The notes under the pieces were generated by a model that ran no database searches, had not been told where the DNA came from, and saw only the letters and a list, made by a program, of their open reading frames with translations. Below, piece after piece: positions 60,824 to 64,000 of a stretch of 64,000 bases of DNA (position 1 is the first letter of the stretch; each line of letters begins with the position of its first letter). The position numbers and the translations under genes are program-made. This stretch comes from Thalassospira xiamenensis M-5 = DSM 17429 (GTDB lineage Bacteria; Pseudomonadota; Alphaproteobacteria; Rhodospirillales; Thalassospiraceae). Location: assembly GCF_000300235.2 (NCBI RefSeq), contig NZ_CP004388.1, positions 1,407,501 through 1,471,500 of the forward strand. The letters are read 5' to 3'.

Positions 60824-62079
60824 TTAGTCGGCGGCAACGACAACAGTATCGTCGCTTTGTGCCGGGCGGGTTGTTCGATCTGTTTTGCCTCGGCCACGAA
60901 ATGCACCATGACATTGGCGAAAATGCCAAAGGCCAGCATTGATGCGGTCGCTGGCAGGAGGCTGCCGTCATGAACCTGTCCGATGATGGTGCCTGCCAAG
61001 GCACCAGTGGCAAACTGGATGGTGCCCATCAAGGCGGTTGCCGTCCCGCCGATATGCGGGAAATACTGCATGAAGGCCGCAGTTGCGTTTGGCGCTGTCA
61101 GCCCGATCATGCCAACGGCGACCATCACAAGTGGCACAACCACATAAAGGGATGGTTCGAACACATTCACCGCAATGAACAATCCGATCACAGCAGCCAG
61201 TTGAAGGCCGGTGCCGATCGCCAGTATCTGATGACATTCAAGACGTTTCAGCAACGGATTGTTCAGCCGGTTGCAGATCACGATGACAATGACATTGGCT
61301 CCGAAGAGATAAGGGAACTGGCTGGGTGATACGCCAAAATAATCAATATACATGAACGGGCTGTCGGTCAGGAAACTGAACATCACCGCGCTGGCGCCGG
61401 TATGGGCCAGCATGAAACCAACCGCCTTGCGAGTACGCAGAACTTCCAGATAGGTCCACAAGACCCGTCGCGCAGGCCCCGCATAGCGTGGGCGCAGCTT
61501 GGTGGTTTCAGGCAGCTTGAACCAGACAACCACCAGCATGATGCTGCCATAGATCACCAGCAGAACGAAAATTGCCTGCCACTGGAAATAAACCAACAGG
61601 GCCGAGCCGACCGTGGGCGCGACCAGCGGTGCAATCATCATGATTACCGCGATCAGGGCAAACATACGTGCCGCATCTTTGCCGTCAAACAGGTCGCGGA
61701 CCGACGCACCGACGATGACAAGGGCAAAACCGCCGCCAATCGCCTGGATAAAGCGCATGACGTTGAGCGAGAAAGAACTGTCGACAAAGATGATCATCGC
61801 ACTGGTGATGATGTAAATCACCAGTCCGACAAGGGCGACCGGACGGCGACCTACGCGATCCGAAAGAGGCCCGCCAATCAGTTGCCCCAGTGCAAAGCCG
61901 ATCAGGAACATGCTGATCGATACTTCGACATTGTGGGTCGGCGCACCAAAATCGACCGCCATAGCCGGGATGGCCGGCAGGTAGGTATCAATCGCAAAGG
62001 GCGCGGTCGCGATCAGGGCGGCAAGCAGGATCGCAAGGCGCTTGGTATTGATCGGGGCGCTGGCATCTTTATTCGCCAT
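60824..62079 (-). pseudogene. Bcr/CflA-family MFS drug exporter, likely frameshifted at its C-terminus
   Basis: About 418 codons with 12 membrane segments and MFS motif GGPLSDRVGRRPVALVG. Bcr/CflA type: RLAILLAALIATAPFAIDTYLPAIPAMA. In the present frame it runs on through a 25-residue non-homologous linker into DinB. A different frame near 60870 reads AQSDDTVVVAAD then stop at 60824-60826, a natural C-terminus, so one base seems missing around 60870-60890. The gene is probably intact apart from this, or the deletion is a sequencing error. Substrate unknown; multidrug export likely. Confidence 0.72.
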
Positions 62080-62420
62080 GACTTCCGTATCCGTTTCTTA
62101 TGGTGGCAGGTGGGGTGCGATCCGTCCGGTTTCTGGTGTAGATATTTAACGGACTTCCTTAAGGCTGGCCACAATGACAGGTAATGGGGCAAATTCGCCC
62201 ACCCCCGGATAACGGGAGGTGCGAAAATTCCGGTCAGATATGGCCGTGGCGTTAGGAAGGCTGCGCCGTTACGATTGACGGGGCCGGGTGGATCGCAACC
62301 TGAAACGATTCAAGTCATGCTATTATCCACGTAAATTCTGTTTTTTCCAGCCCGGCGATTTTTGCGGGCTGAATATCAGCTATGCATATAACCGTTTGAG
62401 GCGGTGGAAGAATATAGGCG
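62080..62420. other. Gap of about 340 bp, promoter region
   Basis: Between the MFS start and the TRAP terminator. It holds a hairpin CAGCCCG...CGGGCTG at about 62350-62375 but no convincing gene. The small frames on either strand lack ribosome sites. Confidence 0.5.
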
Positions 62421-62422
62421 GC

Positions 62423-62456
62423 AAAAGAAAACGGCACCCGCGATGGGGTGCCGTTT
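62423..62456 (-). terminator. Terminator of the second TRAP cluster
   Basis: AAAACGGCACCC...GGGGTGCCGTTT, with TTTTCTTTT on the minus strand, 25 bases after the stop codon at 62482. Confidence 0.82.
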
Positions 62457-62481
62457 GCAAGGTTTTCAGTTCTCGCCTGAT

Positions 62482-63888
62482 CTAATAGTTCATGACCTTT
62501 TCCGGGCCCATCAACATGGTCGGAAGCCATGTCGAAATTGCCGGGATATATGTCACGATGATCAGGAAGACCAGAAGGATCATCAACCACGGCAAAGCGG
62601 CGCGAACCACTTGAACCAGCGACATTCCGGTAATGCCCGACGTCACGAACAGGTTAAGTCCGACCGGCGGCGTGATCAGGCCGATTTCCATGTTCACAAC
62701 CATGATGATACCAAGATGGATCGGATCGATACCGAGCTTTATCGCGATCGGGAAGAGGATCGGTGCCATGATCAGAAGGATCGCCGACGGCTCCATGAAG
62801 TTCCCGGCAATCAGCAGGATGATGTTGACCACGATCAGAAAGGCCCAGGGCTCCAGACCCCAGTTGATGATGGTTTCAGCAATGGTGTGCGGAATGCGTT
62901 CGGATGTCAGCACATGAGCAAACAGCATGGCGTTGGCAATGATGAACATCAGCATGATGGTCACTTTGCCGGCCTCAAGCAGCACGTGGCGGATATCCTT
63001 GTCGAACGGGATCATGGCAATGGCCTTGCCGATTTTCGGCAGGTTATGGCCAATAATGGCAGCAAAGCTCATGCCTTTTTCCGGAACCCATGCAACGCCT
63101 TTTATCGGCCCCATATCGCGATAGAATACGATGGCGACCAGCATGGCATAGACGGATGCAACTGCCGCGGCCTCGGTCGGGGTAAATATCCCGCCATAAA
63201 TGCCGCCCATGATCACAACAACCAGAAGCAGGCCACCCGATGCTGAAAACAGGCCTTCAAGCCATTCGGTAACGCTCGGACGATCCTGTTTTGGCAGTTT
63301 CTTGATCCGGGCCACGATATAGATCACGGTCATCAGCATGATGCCGGCAATCAGACCGGGAATAACACCAGCCAGGAACATGCGACCAACGGAAACCTGG
63401 GTTGCCGCGGCATACACCACCATCACGATCGACGGCGGGATCAGAATGCCCAGCGTCCCGGCGTTACAAATCACACCGGCGGCGAAATTGCGCGGATAAC
63501 CGGATTTGATCATACCGGCAATCACGACGGAACCGATGGCAACAACCGTGGCCGGGCTTGAACCCGAAACGGCTGCAAACAGCATACAGGCCAGAACCGA
63601 CGCCATGGCAAGACCACCATGGAACCAGCCCACCGTATCGACGGCAAATCGGATCAGGCGGCGTGCCACCCCGCCAGTCGACAGGAAGGTCGAGGCAAGG
63701 ATAAAGAACGGAATGGCCAGAAGGGTGTAATGTTCCATCCCGTTGAAAAGCTTTTCGATCAGGGTCGCAAGCGAGTCTGATCCGAAAAACAGGATGGTGG
63801 TGATGGATGACAGGCCCAGCGCCACGCCGATCGGGGTGCCAAGCGCCATCAACGCAAACAGCGTGATGAACAGATATGCGATTGTCAT
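62482..63888 (-). CDS. TRAP transporter large permease (DctM)
   Basis: 468 residues with about 12 membrane segments and signatures FAAVSGSSPATVVAIGSV, GILIPPSIVMVVYAAATQ and EIGLITPPVGLNLFVTSGITG. It is longer than matM, with an extra loop (KGVAWVPEKGMSFAAIIGHNLPKIGKAIAMIPFDKDIRHVLLEAG) as in C4-dicarboxylate or other subfamilies. The preceding gene encodes the end of a DctQ subunit. Substrate unknown. Confidence 0.9.
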   Translation of the reverse strand: MTIAYLFITLFALMALGTPIGVALGLSSITTILFFGSDSLATLIEKLFNGMEHYTLLAIPFFILASTFLSTGGVARRLIRFAVDTVGWFHGGLAMASVLACMLFAAVSGSSPATVVAIGSVVIAGMIKSGYPRNFAAGVICNAGTLGILIPPSIVMVVYAAATQVSVGRMFLAGVIPGLIAGIMLMTVIYIVARIKKLPKQDRPSVTEWLEGLFSASGGLLLVVVIMGGIYGGIFTPTEAAAVASVYAMLVAIVFYRDMGPIKGVAWVPEKGMSFAAIIGHNLPKIGKAIAMIPFDKDIRHVLLEAGKVTIMLMFIIANAMLFAHVLTSERIPHTIAETIINWGLEPWAFLIVVNIILLIAGNFMEPSAILLIMAPILFPIAIKLGIDPIHLGIIMVVNMEIGLITPPVGLNLFVTSGITGMSLVQVVRAALPWLMILLVFLIIVTYIPAISTWLPTMLMGPEKVMNY

Positions 63889-63907
63889 TTAAGGCGTTCC
63901 CCCGCGA

Positions 63908-64000
63908 TCATTTATCGTTGTCGCGACGGACGATGCCGTCGGCCATGACGTCGGCTTTGTCGCCTTCGCCAATGGTTTCGATCACCTCGCGTGCTTCATC
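63908..64000 (-). CDS. TRAP transporter small permease (partial, 5' end outside)
   Basis: The last 30 codons of a minus-strand gene that continues past the right edge, ending EGDKADVMADGIVRRDNDK. The charged C-terminus and position directly upstream of DctM (19 bases) indicate the DctQ subunit. Only the tail is visible. Confidence 0.65.
   Translation of the reverse strand, partial: DEAREVIETIGEGDKADVMADGIVRRDNDK

Noticed and set aside
60277-62079. True 600-residue MFS-DinB fusion protein
   Set aside because: The linker is non-homologous, DinB has its own ribosome site and a natural MFS end exists one frame over, so a frameshift is more likely.
62288-62485. 65-codon plus-strand frame
   Set aside because: It is basic and Arg/Lys-rich, covers the TRAP terminator and has no ribosome site.
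1-64000. tRNA, rRNA, CRISPR, insertion sequences, prophage
   Set aside because: None was seen by eye: no cloverleaf genes, spaced repeats, transposases or phage structural genes.

Overview
The window looks like chromosomal DNA of an alphaproteobacterium, most likely a marine Rhodospirillales close to Thalassospira. This is inferred from gene content and style, not from a database match. Supporting points are an EipB/DUF1849 envelope protein, an ALAS-type hemA (the C4 route typical of alphaproteobacteria), the xseB-ispA-dxs isoprenoid block with tlyA nearby, a malonate TRAP/matAB cluster of the rhizobial type, two BigR/SqrR-type persulfide-sensor repressors, and moderately high GC with short intergenic gaps. 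I see no rRNA, tRNA, CRISPR array, insertion sequence or prophage.

Layout. 1-3566: end of a SPOR protein, EipB, a BigR-like repressor and a histone-deacetylase-family amidohydrolase. 3569-5771: a visibly AT-rich pair of surface-polysaccharide genes (O-antigen ligase and a CgeB-like glycosyltransferase) on the opposite strand. 6003-10195: xseB, ispA, an alpha/beta hydrolase and dxs. 10276-14296: a Fur-controlled TonB siderophore receptor, an SDR and a YkgJ-type cysteine cluster protein. 14297-15380: about 1 kb with no convincing gene, holding degenerate 106-bp repeats between minus-strand terminators. 15381-22363: the malonate cluster matPQMAB with a divergent GntR regulator and two palindromic operators. 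22396-31891: tlyA, GlcG-like protein, LysR/EamA pair, DUF2269, TetR, a retropepsin-like protein with a long low-complexity tail, aroC, fabI and a YihY/BrkB membrane protein.

31976-36168 is the most interesting part: a tightly coupled four-gene operon encoding a GNAT-like thermostable-hemolysin-family protein, an acyl-adenylating enzyme fused to a heme-oxygenase-like diiron domain, an SDR and a periplasmic TPR protein. It looks like a small uncharacterised pathway acting on an activated acyl group. 36237-49351: MscS, a MarR gene with a textbook operator, a DUF411 pair, a DnaJ-family co-chaperone, a glycine-zipper lipoprotein, pdxH, a second BigR-like repressor, a universal stress protein, an SRAP peptidase, SDR, GNAT, rnk, an unexplained structured gap, and hemA with a perfect FNR/FnrL box upstream. 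49358-64000: class III aminotransferase, a second universal stress protein, lipoprotein, LysR/VOC and TetR/oxidoreductase divergent pairs, pyrE, XRE, SulP, crotonase, a Bcr/CflA transporter apparently fused to DinB by a one-base frameshift, and the start of a second TRAP cluster.

Start codons were chosen on Shine-Dalgarno position and family length. Functions rest on motifs read by eye; no alignment or search was run.
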